Source: Synechococcales cyanobacterium C42_A2020_086
Lineage (GTDB): Bacteria > Cyanobacteriota > Cyanobacteriia > Elainellales > Elainellaceae
Assembly: GCA_015272325.1 (NCBI GenBank)
Contig: JACYLU010000001.1
Location: forward strand, 310,001 to 374,000
Length of the DNA: 64,000 bases
Direction: 5' to 3'
Positions 1 to 9,176 of this stretch are shown here, piece by piece. The position numbers and the translations under genes are program-made. Positions within the stretch are counted from its first letter, which is position 1; each line of letters starts with the position of its first letter. Below the pieces are notes generated by a model. It did no database searches. It was not told the DNA's origin and saw only the letters and a program-made list of their open reading frames with translations.

Positions 1-288
1 GCTCCGCCTCCAGCACCCCCTCCGGACCGCCCGTACAATCCACCCTATCCAGCTCATCCACCGGCAGCATCCCCTCCAACCCGGTTGACTGCCCGTGATC
101 CAGGGTCATCGATTAATGTCCGCGAAGCCGCCAGTCTGAATGCCCGCATCCGCTACATTGGCTACCCAGGCGATCCAGTACGAATCGCAAGCAGTGCCCG
201 AGGAGACGATGGCTACACATGGTACCAGGTTCAGTTTGAGACTGGCACCGTAGGCTGGGTTCGCAGCGATTTTGTCGGCAGTTACTAA
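1..288 (+). CDS. SH3-domain protein, C-terminal part (5' end outside window)
   Basis: The frame is open from the first base of the window and ends at TAA 286-288, so only the last 95 residues are present. The visible part is a proline-rich linker (about residues 1-28) followed by a bacterial SH3-like domain. The signature is SINVREAAS near its start, then WYQVQFE and a final GWVRSDFVGSY, which fits the NVR...W.V....GWV...Y pattern of SH3_3 domains. Such domains usually bind peptidoglycan or mediate protein contacts in exported or membrane-anchored cyanobacterial proteins. A TTG at 85 would give a 67-residue protein starting inside the domain and is unlikely to be a real start. The N-terminal region that would define the function lies upstream of the window. 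Confidence 0.75.
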   Translation, partial: APPPAPPPDRPYNPPYPAHPPAASPPTRLTARDPGSSINVREAASLNARIRYIGYPGDPVRIASSARGDDGYTWYQVQFETGTVGWVRSDFVGSY

Positions 289-416
289 AGCTAGAGCCAA
301 CTCGGAGCGTTCGCCGGCGTTTGGTTTGGATAGGTCCTTCGTCCAGCGGCTGGAAAAGGGAGCTGTGGGCCTAGCCGGGACTGCAAACAGCCCCAGCCAG
401 CGATGCTAGTAGCTTG

Positions 417-629
417 CTAGTAGCTATCTTCACCTGGAACCGGATCGGGCTTTGAATCAGTTGAATCATGAGTTGCCTGAGCGAGTGCCGCTAAGCGAAT
501 CGCTTCCCACTGACCAAACAGCTCGCTTCCCCGTAAGTCGCTAGCTTTGTAGCGCTGGATGGCCTGCTCCAGCTCTTGGGGCGTTTGGGGGATTTGGATT
601 GCCTCACTGGGTTTTGCCACATTTGCCAC
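417..629 (-). CDS. small hypothetical protein (70 aa)
   Basis: A 70-residue frame starting ATG at 629. The upstream sequence on the minus strand carries an AGGAGGG-like purine run (complement of ccctcct at 639-645) about ten bases before the start, supporting translation. The protein is soluble, has no cysteine, and has a helical middle with TPQELEQAIQRYKASDL. The tail is Asp/Pro/Ser-rich. I do not recognise a family. It lies alone between the SH3-domain gene on the other strand and ald, about 300 bp from the latter. Codon use looks like its neighbours. It could be a small conserved cyanobacterial protein or a chance frame. Confidence 0.5.
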   Translation of the reverse strand: MANVAKPSEAIQIPQTPQELEQAIQRYKASDLRGSELFGQWEAIRLAALAQATHDSTDSKPDPVPGEDSY

Positions 630-932
630 GGAACAACCCTCCTACAGGTATGGGGAACGTTTGCACACGGAAAGCCACTGCCCCAGAACCTTAACTCATC
701 ATCAGCTTGCTAGGTCATCAGCTTGCTAAGTCGGACCCCAGCACCAGGGTCAACCGCTCAGCGGGAGCCGATCCAGTAAACGGGAGAGAGTCAACCTCAG
801 AACCATTGGCTTCCCTGTCTCGATCTTGCCTTCGTTTCCAGCAAGAAAGAGTTAAGAGATGCAGCCCTTAATTAAAAACTGGATGTAGTTCGTTACGCGA
901 CGTTAAATAGCAACTGAACCCAGGGAATTCTG
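630..932. other. gene-free stretch (303 bp)
   Basis: No convincing gene. It includes a short direct repeat around 701-727 (catcagcttgctaggt then catcagcttgctaagt). There is no clear terminator hairpin for ald, which ends at 933 on the minus strand. Confidence 0.6.
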
Positions 933-2021
933 CTACTTCGCGAGGTCAGCGAATACCTCTCGTAGGGCGGGATGAACCAACTGATGGTTTTGCACATTCA
1001 AGCCTTTTGCTAGTGCTGGGTCCAAGTCCAAGGCTTTGATCCCATGATTTGCTAATTTCAGCACATAGGGAAAAGTGCTGTTGTTGAGAGCTTGCGTTGC
1101 GGTCCAGGGAACGGAGCCAGGCATATTGGGCACCCCATAGTGCACCACTCCAGCATCGACGTAGGTTGGATGGGTGTGGGAGGTAGGATGCAGCGTCTCA
1201 ATGCAGCCGCCTTGATCCACCGCAACATCCACAATCACAGAACCCGGGCGCATTTGTTCTACTAATGAGCGAGGCACCAGCACAGGGGCACGTCGTCCCG
1301 GTACCAACACAGCGCCGATCAGCAGATCTGCCTGAGGAACGATTGCCTCAATCTGAGAGGCGCTGCTGTAGAGTAATTCTACCCGCGACCCAAACAGGGT
1401 TTCCAGATAGGCCAGACGCTCCAGGTTGATATCCACAATCTGCACCCGCGCTCCCAAGCCGACCGCCATTTTGGCAGCCTCAGTTCCAACGACTCCGCCG
1501 CCCAAAATCACGACTTGTCCCGGACTCACCCCTGGTACGCCACCCAGTAGCACCCCGCGTCCGCCCTGATGCCGTTCCAGAAAGCGGGCACCAAACTGCA
1601 CCGAGAGCCGCCCTGCAATGATGCTCATGGGAGTGAGCAGCGGCAAACTGTGGTTAGGTAGCTCAACCGTTTCGTAGGCAATTGCCACCACCCCACAATC
1701 GAGCAAGTGCTCGGTCAATGCCCGATCCGCTGCAAGATGCAGATAAGTGAACAAAATTTGCCCCTTCTGTAAAAACTGATACTCCGGCGCTAACGGCTCC
1801 TTGACTTTAATGACAAGCTCACGATTCCAGGCGGCAGCGGGATGATCGACAATCGTTGCTCCTGCCTGAACATAATCCTCATCAGTAAATCCTGCTCCAA
1901 GTCCCGCCTTTGTTTCCACAAAAACGGTATGACCCTGATCTGAAAGACCCCGCACGCTATTGGGGCTAAGCCCAACTCGAAACTCCTGATCTTTTGTTTC
2001 CTTGGGCACACCAATATCCAT
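933..2021 (-). CDS. ald: alanine dehydrogenase
   Basis: Catalyses NAD-dependent reversible oxidative deamination of L-alanine to pyruvate and ammonia in the cytoplasm, linking alanine to nitrogen and carbon metabolism. The 362 residues match the usual family length. The start [10 protein letters not shown] is the canonical N-terminus of the family. The pyruvate-binding lysine is in IKVKEPL (K74) and the catalytic histidine in FTYLHLAAD (H95). A Rossmann glycine motif [13 protein letters not shown] is near residue 170, and MSIIAGR follows the catalytic domain. The ATG at 2021 is preceded by GAGGT five bases away, a good ribosome site. It is transcribed alone, away from a long gene-free region with tandem repeats that may hold its promoter. 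In diazotrophic and other cyanobacteria Ald often serves alanine catabolism; which direction operates here cannot be read from sequence. Confidence 0.96.
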   Translation of the reverse strand: MDIGVPKETKDQEFRVGLSPNSVRGLSDQGHTVFVETKAGLGAGFTDEDYVQAGATIVDHPAAAWNRELVIKVKEPLAPEYQFLQKGQILFTYLHLAADRALTEHLLDCGVVAIAYETVELPNHSLPLLTPMSIIAGRLSVQFGARFLERHQGGRGVLLGGVPGVSPGQVVILGGGVVGTEAAKMAVGLGARVQIVDINLERLAYLETLFGSRVELLYSSASQIEAIVPQADLLIGAVLVPGRRAPVLVPRSLVEQMRPGSVIVDVAVDQGGCIETLHPTSHTHPTYVDAGVVHYGVPNMPGSVPWTATQALNNSTFPYVLKLANHGIKALDLDPALAKGLNVQNHQLVHPALREVFADLAK

Positions 2022-3257
2022 GTGTTACCTCGATACCTTATATTCACTGAGGGACGATCTCTTTGGATCTATACCCTCTATCTCTAGCTTAAGTTGTTCA
2101 AATAAACCTGTTTGCAATCTGTTATATGGTTATATGCATACCTATCAGGTCATAAGTTGTCTCGTGGGGGTACATCTCAACTAAGAACAACTAAGGATGC
2201 ATATTAGCTAAAACATTCACTGATTAAACTGATTAATAATTGCCTAAATAATTGCCTAAATAATTTGATTGACTAATAATTTGGGCGCTATGCTCGAATA
2301 ATTTGGGCGCTATGCTCGTTTGGGTGCTATGCCCGCATGCAGCATTCAACTGCAGGCTAGACAATGCTGGCACCAGACAATGATTCCGAATGATTTTAAA
2401 TACTATCCGGGGGGACTGCAACTAATAACCAAGGTTGATGCAAGACAGAGTAGCTATCCCTACCAGCAGTTGACGAACATCAATAGCAGTGATACTGTAA
2501 CTTCATCGATCACTATGAACCGGCCTAATTCGGGCTACATTTTGCATTCATTTTCACCATTTTTTTGAACTGAGATTGAAGGTGCAAGATGTATCCGAAG
2601 CGGAGGAACCATTTTAGGGGCGAATTTCAGCGGCTCTTACCTGAGACATGAGACGTGTTTCAAGCCTGTTTTACGGCGAGTGAATTTGGCGCACTGTTAG
2701 AGCTTTGTCCGCTGAAAGGGGTATCTCTCAACCCTAGCCCGTCAGCTAACTTCGTCGGCAGTGGGAGAGGATAAAGACATCAAGACCTTAGCAAGCTTGA
2801 CCGTCTGTGTTTCCTCGGGATGTCTGTGCAATACCGCAGCGAAGGGGTGAGCTATTGCAGCAAGGTGGAGGAGTATCACACAGTGGATTTGAGACATTGC
2901 AACGGAGGGACTGAATGAATTGGGATGAATTGGATCTAAGCCCATTTGTCTATTTGCGGGGTAAGTCCTATCCAACGGCTGCACACTACTTCTACCTACA
3001 GATAGGGCAGAGAATACAGCTCCGTTAGGTAGGTTAAGGAATGAGAAATCTTTCTCGATTCAGCCTCTATTTAGCGGTCGCTACACTGAGAAAGATAATC
3101 AGCAATTTCTATAAAACTGCAGCATTTGCTGCATTTGCCTGATCAATTAATGGGTACTCTCGAAGAGGCACGCTTTACGTTTTCTTAAACTTAGGCGGTG
3201 CCAGCCTTTCAGGGTTCCTGCCTTTCGTTAACATCAGTTTGGATTAACACTACTCCA
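2022..3257. other. long gene-free stretch between ald and sucC
   Basis: About 1.2 kb between divergent genes. Frames of up to about 82 codons occur here (for example 2320-2568 and 2742-2984), but they show no family resemblance and no good ribosome site, so I do not call them. The main structure is tandem repetition at 2235-2335, listed separately. The rest must contain promoters for ald (minus) and sucC (plus), but no element is clear enough to mark. Confidence 0.6.
2275..2335. repeat. tandem 22-bp repeat, two exact copies plus a degenerate third
   Basis: The unit aataatttgggcgctatgctcg occurs at 2275-2296 and again, identical, at 2297-2318. A partial diverged copy (tttgggtgctatgcccg) follows at 2319-2335. 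Directly before it, a 12-bp unit (attgcctaaata) is repeated between about 2237 and 2264. The block lies 250-310 bp upstream of the ald start codon. Confidence 0.9.
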
Positions 3258-4442
3258 ATGGATCTGCTAGAGTACCAAGCCAAGGAATTATTTCACCAAA
3301 TGGGCATTCCTGTTTTGCCCTCGCAGCGAATTCATCATCCCACCGATCTAAAAGGGTTGAGGGTTCCGTTTCCGGTAGTCTTGAAATCCCAAGTTTATAC
3401 CGGAGCGCGAGGCAAAATGGGTGGCATTAAATTTGTGGAGAACACAATTGATGCGATCGCGGCCGCCCAGGCTATCTTTCATCTGCCTATTTTGGGGAAA
3501 TATCCAAAGGTGCTGCTAGCTGAGGCTAAATACAATCCCGATCGCGAATTCTACCTTGCTGTTGCCTTGGATGGTTCAACACGTCGCCCGGTGCTGCTAG
3601 GATCCCAACAGGGGGGGGTGGACATCGAATCAAAGCTTGATCAGATTCAGCAAGTTGTTGTGGAGCAGGAGTTTTCCTCGTTTTATGCTCGGCGGCTGGC
3701 CATCAAAATGGGACTGAAGGGCAGCTTGATCTGCTCGGTCAGCAGCATTGTTGAGAAGATGTATCGCCTGTTGGTCGCTCGGGACCTCGATCTGGTAGAA
3801 ATCAATCCTCTGGCTGTCAGCTCTAGTGGCGAGCTAATGGCACTAGATGGCAAGGTGACCGTAAATGACGCTGCCCTGGGACGACAGAGCGATCTGGCAA
3901 CGTTGGTGGCTTCGATTCCGACAGCTCCTCCGGCTGCCTGTGGGTTAAGTCTCGTTCCACTGCAAGGAACAATTGGGGTGCTCTGTAGTGGTGCTGGGCT
4001 GACCATGGCAACTCTGGATCTGATCGCGAAATCCAAGGGGAAGGCCGCTAATTTTGTAGACCTAGGGGGTGACTACCGCCACTGCTGTCCCCCTGCAATT
4101 TTGCAAGACCGCATCCGCCAAGGGTTAGACTTGATCACCCAGGACAAGTCCGTCAAAGCGGTCTTAGTCAACATTGTCAGCAATGGAGTATCGTGCTTGC
4201 AGGTTGCCGAGGCCATTGCCAGCTTTTTGAAGTGGGAAGCGGCTCATCGCCATCTGCCGCCTCTCGTCGTGCGCTTAGTGGGCGAGCAGTTCCATTCTGC
4301 CCGAGGGTTGCTAGCAGCCATCAATGTTCCGGTATTTGAATCGCTTGATGAATCGATTAGTCATACGGTTTCCCTAACGACTGCTACGCCAGCTTTGCCT
4401 CGCGAGAAGCCTAAAACTCCGCTGGTTTTGGCTTCGGCATAG
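3258..4442 (+). CDS. sucC: succinyl-CoA ligase (ADP-forming), beta subunit
   Basis: With SucD it interconverts succinyl-CoA + ADP + phosphate and succinate + ATP + CoA. The start is placed at ATG 3258 because MDLLEYQAKELF is the standard SucC N-terminus; a GTG at 3198 would add 20 unrelated residues. The ATP-grasp fold is visible: KSQVYTGARGKMGGIKF (usual QVxAGGRGKxGGVK), EINPL near residue 200 and ALDGKVTVND with the Mg/ATP ligands. The C-terminal CoA-ligase part includes a glycine-rich segment and NFVDLGGD. The glycine loop carries some substitutions (YTGARGKMGG for the common AGGRGK), but the key residues are kept. Length 394 matches the family. sucD follows 31 bp downstream, so the two are cotranscribed. 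Confidence 0.92.
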   Translation: MDLLEYQAKELFHQMGIPVLPSQRIHHPTDLKGLRVPFPVVLKSQVYTGARGKMGGIKFVENTIDAIAAAQAIFHLPILGKYPKVLLAEAKYNPDREFYLAVALDGSTRRPVLLGSQQGGVDIESKLDQIQQVVVEQEFSSFYARRLAIKMGLKGSLICSVSSIVEKMYRLLVARDLDLVEINPLAVSSSGELMALDGKVTVNDAALGRQSDLATLVASIPTAPPAACGLSLVPLQGTIGVLCSGAGLTMATLDLIAKSKGKAANFVDLGGDYRHCCPPAILQDRIRQGLDLITQDKSVKAVLVNIVSNGVSCLQVAEAIASFLKWEAAHRHLPPLVVRLVGEQFHSARGLLAAINVPVFESLDESISHTVSLTTATPALPREKPKTPLVLASA

Positions 4443-4473
4443 GGGTGGATTCAGGCAGTTGGGCATTCAGGAT

Positions 4474-5367
4474 ATGAATTTTACAGTCAATAGTAAGGTG
4501 CTGGTTCAGGGTGCCACTGAGCCGCTTGGGGCGATGTATGTTCCCTTGATGCAAGCCTACGGCACGCCGGTCGTGGCGGGAGTGAGTCCGGGTTATGGGG
4601 GGCAAGCTCTCGATGGGATACCTCTGTATGACCTTGTGGAACAGGCGGTAGAGCAATTGGGACCGATCGACACCACAATTATTTTTGTGCCCCCCTACGA
4701 AGTTCTCGATGCGGTCCTGGAAGCCATTGCTGCCGAGATTCACCAGGTTATCTTGATTACAGAGGGGGTGCCTCCGCTAGATACGGTGCAACTCCTGCGG
4801 GAGGCGGAAGCTACAGAGACCTTGGTGGTGGGTCCCAATACACCGGGCATTATTGTTCCTGGACAGGTACTGCTAGGAACCCATCCGCCTACGTTTTACA
4901 CTCCTGGACCTGTGGGAGTTCTCAGCCGCAGTGGCACCCTTACCTACGAAGTTGGTCTAGAGCTGACTCGAGCAGGACTGGGGCAATCTATCGTGGTGGG
5001 CATTGGTGGCGACCGCATTCTGGGGTCGTCGTTTCAACAATGGCTGCAAATCCTAGAAGAAGATGACGCCACTGAGGTGATCGTCTTGGTGGGTGAAATT
5101 GGCGGCGATAACGAGGAAAGGGCAGCACGCTATATTGCGGAAGCGCTTGATAAGCCAGTCGTTGCCTATATTGCTGGACGAACCGCCCCAAAAGGTCAAC
5201 CCCTCGGCCACGCTGGAGCCATTGTCGCTTCTCGGATCGCAGGCGTTGGCTCTGACATTGGTACTGCCGAGAGCAAGCTAGCCGCCTTCAAACGCGCTAA
5301 GATTCCCGTCGCCGACCGCCCCTCCCAAATTCCTCAGCTCGTGCAGCGAGCTTTGGCTCAAGGTTAG
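4474..5367 (+). CDS. sucD: succinyl-CoA ligase (ADP-forming), alpha subunit
   Basis: Partner of SucC. It binds CoA and carries the active-site phosphohistidine. The start at ATG 4474 gives MNFTVNSKVLVQGATEP, typical for SucD; an upstream TTG at 4459 is less likely. The CoA-binding N-terminal domain has VLVQGATEPLG in place of the common VICQGFTGxQG, a divergence seen in some cyanobacterial copies. VGPNTPGII corresponds to the family's GPNCPGII. SRSGTLTYE is the conserved contact loop, and GHAGAIV holds the phosphorylated histidine. At 297 residues it has the normal length. The short 31-bp gap after sucC supports an operon. Its presence means the organism can run the succinyl-CoA to succinate step in addition to any 2-oxoglutarate decarboxylase bypass. 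Confidence 0.92.
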   Translation: MNFTVNSKVLVQGATEPLGAMYVPLMQAYGTPVVAGVSPGYGGQALDGIPLYDLVEQAVEQLGPIDTTIIFVPPYEVLDAVLEAIAAEIHQVILITEGVPPLDTVQLLREAEATETLVVGPNTPGIIVPGQVLLGTHPPTFYTPGPVGVLSRSGTLTYEVGLELTRAGLGQSIVVGIGGDRILGSSFQQWLQILEEDDATEVIVLVGEIGGDNEERAARYIAEALDKPVVAYIAGRTAPKGQPLGHAGAIVASRIAGVGSDIGTAESKLAAFKRAKIPVADRPSQIPQLVQRALAQG

Positions 5368-5459
5368 GAGTTTAACCGATCCAAACCACCTCACCAGAAC
5401 TACAACTTCACCTGATTCAATTCATTCAATCGCTGCCTCTAGGAACTGCCGTCTAGTGG

Positions 5460-6557
5460 CTAGATCCAAGGCTCATCCTCGTCGTCATCAGCCGGTGTAG
5501 GAACGGCAACCGGGGGAGTATTCTCCTCATCCAGCTCATCCCATAGATCCCAGGCATCCCATATATCATCGGCATTTGTAGGATTGGCATCTGTAGGATT
5601 GGTATCCCTTGCATGATGAGTATTGCCAGCATTGCCTGGATCAACAAGATCTGGATCGACAGGCTGGGACTGTGAAGGCGAGGGTTCGTCCTCAGTGATG
5701 GAATCGAAAATTTCTTCTGCGTGCACCGTCAGGGTCTGGATGCCTTCTTCGACCTGCTTGCCCAGGGTCTGGGTGCCATCCTTGACTTGATCAGCTAATG
5801 TTTGGCTCGTTTCTCGGGCTTGTTCCAGCCAGAATCGGGTATTGTCTTTCAGCTGCTCGTTGACGCTTTGAGCCGTTTCTCGCACTTGGTGGGTCAAGCG
5901 TTGCGCCTGTTCCTTAGCCCGTTCTGCAAGAATGCGCCATCGCTCCTTGGCTTGTTCGGTCTTGGCTTCAGCTTGTTGAGTTAGAATGCGCCATTCCTGA
6001 GTTGCCTCGTCGCGCAGATACTCCTTCGCTCGGTCGAGCTTTTGCGGCAGCCCTTCTCGATACAGAGCCAGATGGGCAATGCCGGCTTCTGCGATCAAAA
6101 CCCGCTTTTTACCAAAGCTCAGAATCGCAGATGGTGGCAGCCGATACACTTCTCCCATGAGGCTAGCCCAGCCCTCCGAGACGAACAGATAATCGGTGAT
6201 GTCTCCAGTTTTAGGGTGGAACAGGCAATCCGTGATCTTGCCCACTTGGTTGCCTTCATCGCTCCACACCTCGTGTTGCAGCAAAGATTCCAACTGCCGC
6301 ACCTTCTCGACTGTGGTTTTTTCGGGTGGACCCTGAACAAGGATGCCGCTTGCACCCCAAGCGTGAATTTGGTGCAGCTGAAACACCGTGCGTTCCATCC
6401 CCAGCCAGCTTTGCTTGCAGACGATCCCCAAAACTCGATGCGCTTGAGGATACATCCACAACCGTTCCACCCGTCCTCTTTCCTCTAGGGTTTGGCGATC
6501 TACCACTAGCTGATTCAACCAGTGGCTTTGCTGGATAAGCTCCGATGGCGTTGTCAT
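5460..6557 (-). CDS. PRC-barrel domain protein with long coiled-coil tail
   Basis: The N-terminal half contains two PRC-barrel-like modules. The first is about residues 5-80 (LIQQSHWLNQLVVDRQT...VLGIVCKQ). The second is about 95-165 (VWSDEGNQVGKITDCLFHPKTGDITDYLFV...LPPSAILSFGKKRVLIAE). Tandem PRC barrels are common in cyanobacterial proteins of unknown role that may interact with RNA or membranes. The middle (about 185-290) is a long heptad-like helix of repeated EQAKERWRIL / QTLADQVKDGTQTL segments, resembling LEA-type or apolipophorin-like coiled coils. The last 70 residues are acidic and disordered. The start at ATG 6557 is preferred because AAGGTGGAG directly precedes it and MTTPSELIQQ resembles related proteins. 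ATG 6590 would give 11 more residues. Confidence 0.8.
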   Translation of the reverse strand: MTTPSELIQQSHWLNQLVVDRQTLEERGRVERLWMYPQAHRVLGIVCKQSWLGMERTVFQLHQIHAWGASGILVQGPPEKTTVEKVRQLESLLQHEVWSDEGNQVGKITDCLFHPKTGDITDYLFVSEGWASLMGEVYRLPPSAILSFGKKRVLIAEAGIAHLALYREGLPQKLDRAKEYLRDEATQEWRILTQQAEAKTEQAKERWRILAERAKEQAQRLTHQVRETAQSVNEQLKDNTRFWLEQARETSQTLADQVKDGTQTLGKQVEEGIQTLTVHAEEIFDSITEDEPSPSQSQPVDPDLVDPGNAGNTHHARDTNPTDANPTNADDIWDAWDLWDELDEENTPPVAVPTPADDDEDEPWI

Positions 6558-7199
6558 CTCCACCTTGCCCAAATGCTCTATTCTCAGCATAGTCTTTCGA
6601 CTGAGTTTGCTTCCAAGGTTGTGAACCAGCGTGCCCAATGCCTATCGCAACTCGATCAGCATGGACGTCCTGAGAAGGCGAGCTGAACACAAGCGTTGCT
6701 AGAACCATGCTGTTGGAGCACAACGCAGAAAGGGAGGTGAAGGATCAATCTATACGGCAACCCTTCACCTCGGGTAACCGTGGAATGGAGCGTGTGTTGC
6801 CCCACAATAGCAGCCGCTTCACCTCAGCGACTTCACCCAATGGGACACATCTCACTGCCTGACGGCTCCTGAACACTCCTAAAAAACCGTTTATTGCACC
6901 GAATTGCACAGGGTTAACTGCGAAACCAGGAATGCTATACCGAGCAGGTCGTTTCCGAACTTCATTCCCAGCTATCCAGCCATCCATCAAAAATAAAGCG
7001 AGTGCGACAATTAGCCAATCGGGTGAAGTGCAGTTTACCTGGTTACCTGTACCTTCTTGATTACAATCCCTGGCATGTCCTACGTCATGTAGGGGTTTTC
7101 TTGCCCTTGATGATGGTCTTACCCATTCAACAGCACGTGTGAACCCTCCCGCAAGCATCGTAGCGCTGTAGTTTTTGCGGCTGTAGTGAGGCATTTTTT
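6558..7199. other. gene-free stretch between divergent PRC-barrel and response-regulator genes
   Basis: About 640 bp. A 149-codon frame on the minus strand (6745-7194) has no recognisable domain and unusual composition, so I do not call it. A perfect 10-bp inverted repeat at 6736-6773 is listed separately. Confidence 0.55.
6736..6773. repeat. perfect 10-bp inverted repeat (possible stem-loop)
   Basis: gaggtgaagg at 6736-6745 is the exact reverse complement of ccttcacctc at 6764-6773, with an 18-base loop. No T-run follows on either strand, so it does not look like a terminator. It lies about 180 bp upstream of the PRC-barrel start. Confidence 0.7.
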
Positions 7200-7877
7200 A
7201 TGGTGTTGGCTGAAACAGAGCTGTCTGGTAGTTCTCTTTCTCATGCACAATCCCTGCGGATTCTACTAGTAGAAGATGATCCGATCATGCAGTTGGGGTT
7301 GGAACATTTCTTCGAGGATGACCCCCGCTGCTGTCTAGTGGGACACGCGGCAGATGGCTACTCTGGTGTTGAGCTTGCTCTGCAGCTTCGGCCAGACCTC
7401 GTGGTCATGGATATTGGCTTACCTCAGCTAGATGGCATCCTGGCTACTCAGCAGATCAAGACCCAGCACCCTCAGATTCGCATCGTGATGCTGACATCGC
7501 ATACCACAGATCAGGAAATGATCGCTGCCCTAGCCAGTGGCGCAGATGCCTACTGTGTCAAAGGCAGACATTTGGATTCACTGAAGCGAGCGATCGCATC
7601 GGCCCACGAGGGAGCCATTTACCTCGACCCGCAGATTGCGCGGCGCGTTCTTGATCGGCTGAAGCCCATGCCGCAGGGCAATCATCAACTGTTATCTCAG
7701 CGCGAGTTGCAAGTGCTGAAGCTAATTGTAGAAGGCAAAACCAATCCTGAAATTGCCGCAATTCTTTACGTTAGCCTCAGCACTGTCAAGGCCCACGTTC
7801 GAGCCATTATGGATAAGCTAGCAGTTGATGATCGGGTGCAGGCCGCTGTTATGGCACTCCGCTCTGGCTTAGTTTAA
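7200..7877 (+). CDS. NarL/FixJ-family response regulator
   Basis: A two-domain transcription regulator of 225 residues. The receiver domain (about 18-135) has the acidic pair in LLVEDD, the phosphoacceptor D71 in VVMDIGLPQLDG and the conserved lysine in AYCVKG (K121). The LuxR/GerE DNA-binding domain (about 160-225) starts LLSQRELQVLKLIVEGKTNPEIA and has the recognition helix LSTVKAHVRAIMDKL. All key residues are present, so phosphorylation-dependent DNA binding is expected. No cognate kinase is adjacent. The ATG at 7200 is preceded by a T-rich stretch without a strong ribosome site. Two nearly identical 12-bp segments (ttaattagagtt) follow the stop before the convergent ferrochelatase-like gene. 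Confidence 0.9.
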   Translation: MVLAETELSGSSLSHAQSLRILLVEDDPIMQLGLEHFFEDDPRCCLVGHAADGYSGVELALQLRPDLVVMDIGLPQLDGILATQQIKTQHPQIRIVMLTSHTTDQEMIAALASGADAYCVKGRHLDSLKRAIASAHEGAIYLDPQIARRVLDRLKPMPQGNHQLLSQRELQVLKLIVEGKTNPEIAAILYVSLSTVKAHVRAIMDKLAVDDRVQAAVMALRSGLV

Positions 7878-7922
7878 TTAGAGTTTGCTTAATTAGAGTT
7901 CGACTAAAACCCAAGCAAGCCC

Positions 7923-9176
7923 CTAGCTATGGGAAGAATGGCCACGTCCTGAATGAGGGTGCTCATGGAAAGAGTGCCTATGGGTATGACTGTATCCATG
8001 ACTGTGTCCATGGCTATGTCCATGGTGAGCGGACCCGTGATGGTCATGGCTGTGAACGGGTTGCCGAGGCACTGCCAGCGATGGGTTGACAACACGGGCT
8101 TGCTCAGATAGGAGCGCGGCGATCTGCTCGTCTGCCCAATCGGCGGCCATCTGCAAGAAGGCCGGATGATCGTTGACGCAGGGCATCTGTACATAGGTCA
8201 CATCGCTGTGCTTACGATGCAATGCCTGGATAATATGCTCGACGTCCAACAGCGTTTCGTGGTTTTCTGTCGCAAAGCCGATCGGCATAAACACCACTGC
8301 TTTGGCACCCAGATCAATCAAATTCTTTGCTGCCAACTGGGCATTCGGCTGTGTCCATTCAATGAGCGGCGTTTGATGATTTAGCCAACCTACCGAAATC
8401 AGCGGATAGCGGTAAATTAGGCGCTCGCGCACGAGATCGTATAGGAGCTGACTTTCGTAGATCCCCGAGGTGAAGCCTTTAGCCTTGTGAGGGCAGCCAT
8501 GATTCATGAGCACAATGCCGATCTGAGAGGGGAGATAGGCATCGGCTAGTTCCTGAGCAATTTTTTCCTCGACCAACTGAGCCATCAGCTCAATGTAGGC
8601 AGGTTGGTTATAGAAAGAGGGAATATAGCGCAGCCCTTTCAGCCAGTGCTCTTCTGCAGCATCGGTTAGTTCGGCAATCGCTTTGTTGACCTGCTCTACC
8701 GCAATACCGCTGGTAAAAATCGAATCGACGACCAGCAGCGGATAGATTAGCACCCTATCGAAGCCTTGGGATTTGATCTGCCTCAAGACTTGCTCGGGCA
8801 AAAAGGGAGCGCAAAAGTTAAAGGCTTTGAACACCTGCACCCGCTCTCCCCACTTCTGCTGCAGGCAGCGCTCAATGCCGGCTCGTTGCCGCTCAAAAAT
8901 GGCATTGTGGGGCGAAATAAAGTTGCCATGCTGGTGCCCCCACTCGTGCAAGTCAAACAGGGCCAGCAGCTTCGCTAGCGGTGGATAGATCCAGGTAGGC
9001 ACAGGCGCAAACTTAGCGGTCAGCAGGTTCAGGGCTTGCTCGTTGTAGTTGGCAAAGTCCTCATAGCTTTCGACTTCTCCATAGCCCATGAGCAGAACAG
9101 CAACGCGCTCTGGTTGGGACGGAACGGCTGGGGTAGATTGTTGAATCTCTTGCTGCATCTCTGGAGTTGCAACCAC
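7923..9176 (-). CDS. ferrochelatase-family chelatase with His-rich C-terminal tail
   Basis: The body (about residues 15-360) has the two-domain ferrochelatase/CbiX fold signature: VAVLLMGYGEVESYEDFANY at the start and VLIYPLLVVDSIFTSG. A second half contains GIVLMNHGCPHKAKGF and FMPIGFATENHETLLDVE, the latter corresponding to the metal-site glutamate region of ferrochelatases. Canonical cyanobacterial HemH ends in a chlorophyll-binding-like helix. This protein instead ends in 43 residues with 18 histidines (H-S-H-G repeats, about 375-417), as in some nickel/cobalt chelatases and metallochaperones. It may insert Fe, Co or Ni into a tetrapyrrole, or store metal. GTG 9176 is chosen because GAGG lies eight bases upstream; ATG 9158 is the alternative. 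Calling it HemH would be unsafe. Confidence 0.8.
   Translation of the reverse strand: MVATPEMQQEIQQSTPAVPSQPERVAVLLMGYGEVESYEDFANYNEQALNLLTAKFAPVPTWIYPPLAKLLALFDLHEWGHQHGNFISPHNAIFERQRAGIERCLQQKWGERVQVFKAFNFCAPFLPEQVLRQIKSQGFDRVLIYPLLVVDSIFTSGIAVEQVNKAIAELTDAAEEHWLKGLRYIPSFYNQPAYIELMAQLVEEKIAQELADAYLPSQIGIVLMNHGCPHKAKGFTSGIYESQLLYDLVRERLIYRYPLISVGWLNHQTPLIEWTQPNAQLAAKNLIDLGAKAVVFMPIGFATENHETLLDVEHIIQALHRKHSDVTYVQMPCVNDHPAFLQMAADWADEQIAALLSEQARVVNPSLAVPRQPVHSHDHHGSAHHGHSHGHSHGYSHTHRHSFHEHPHSGRGHSSHS

Noticed and set aside
2742..2984. 80-codon frame upstream of sucC
   Set aside because: No family resemblance and no ribosome site; likely chance.
6745..7194. 149-codon minus-strand frame
   Set aside because: Composition unlike neighbours, no domain, and it spans the region expected to hold promoters and the inverted repeat.
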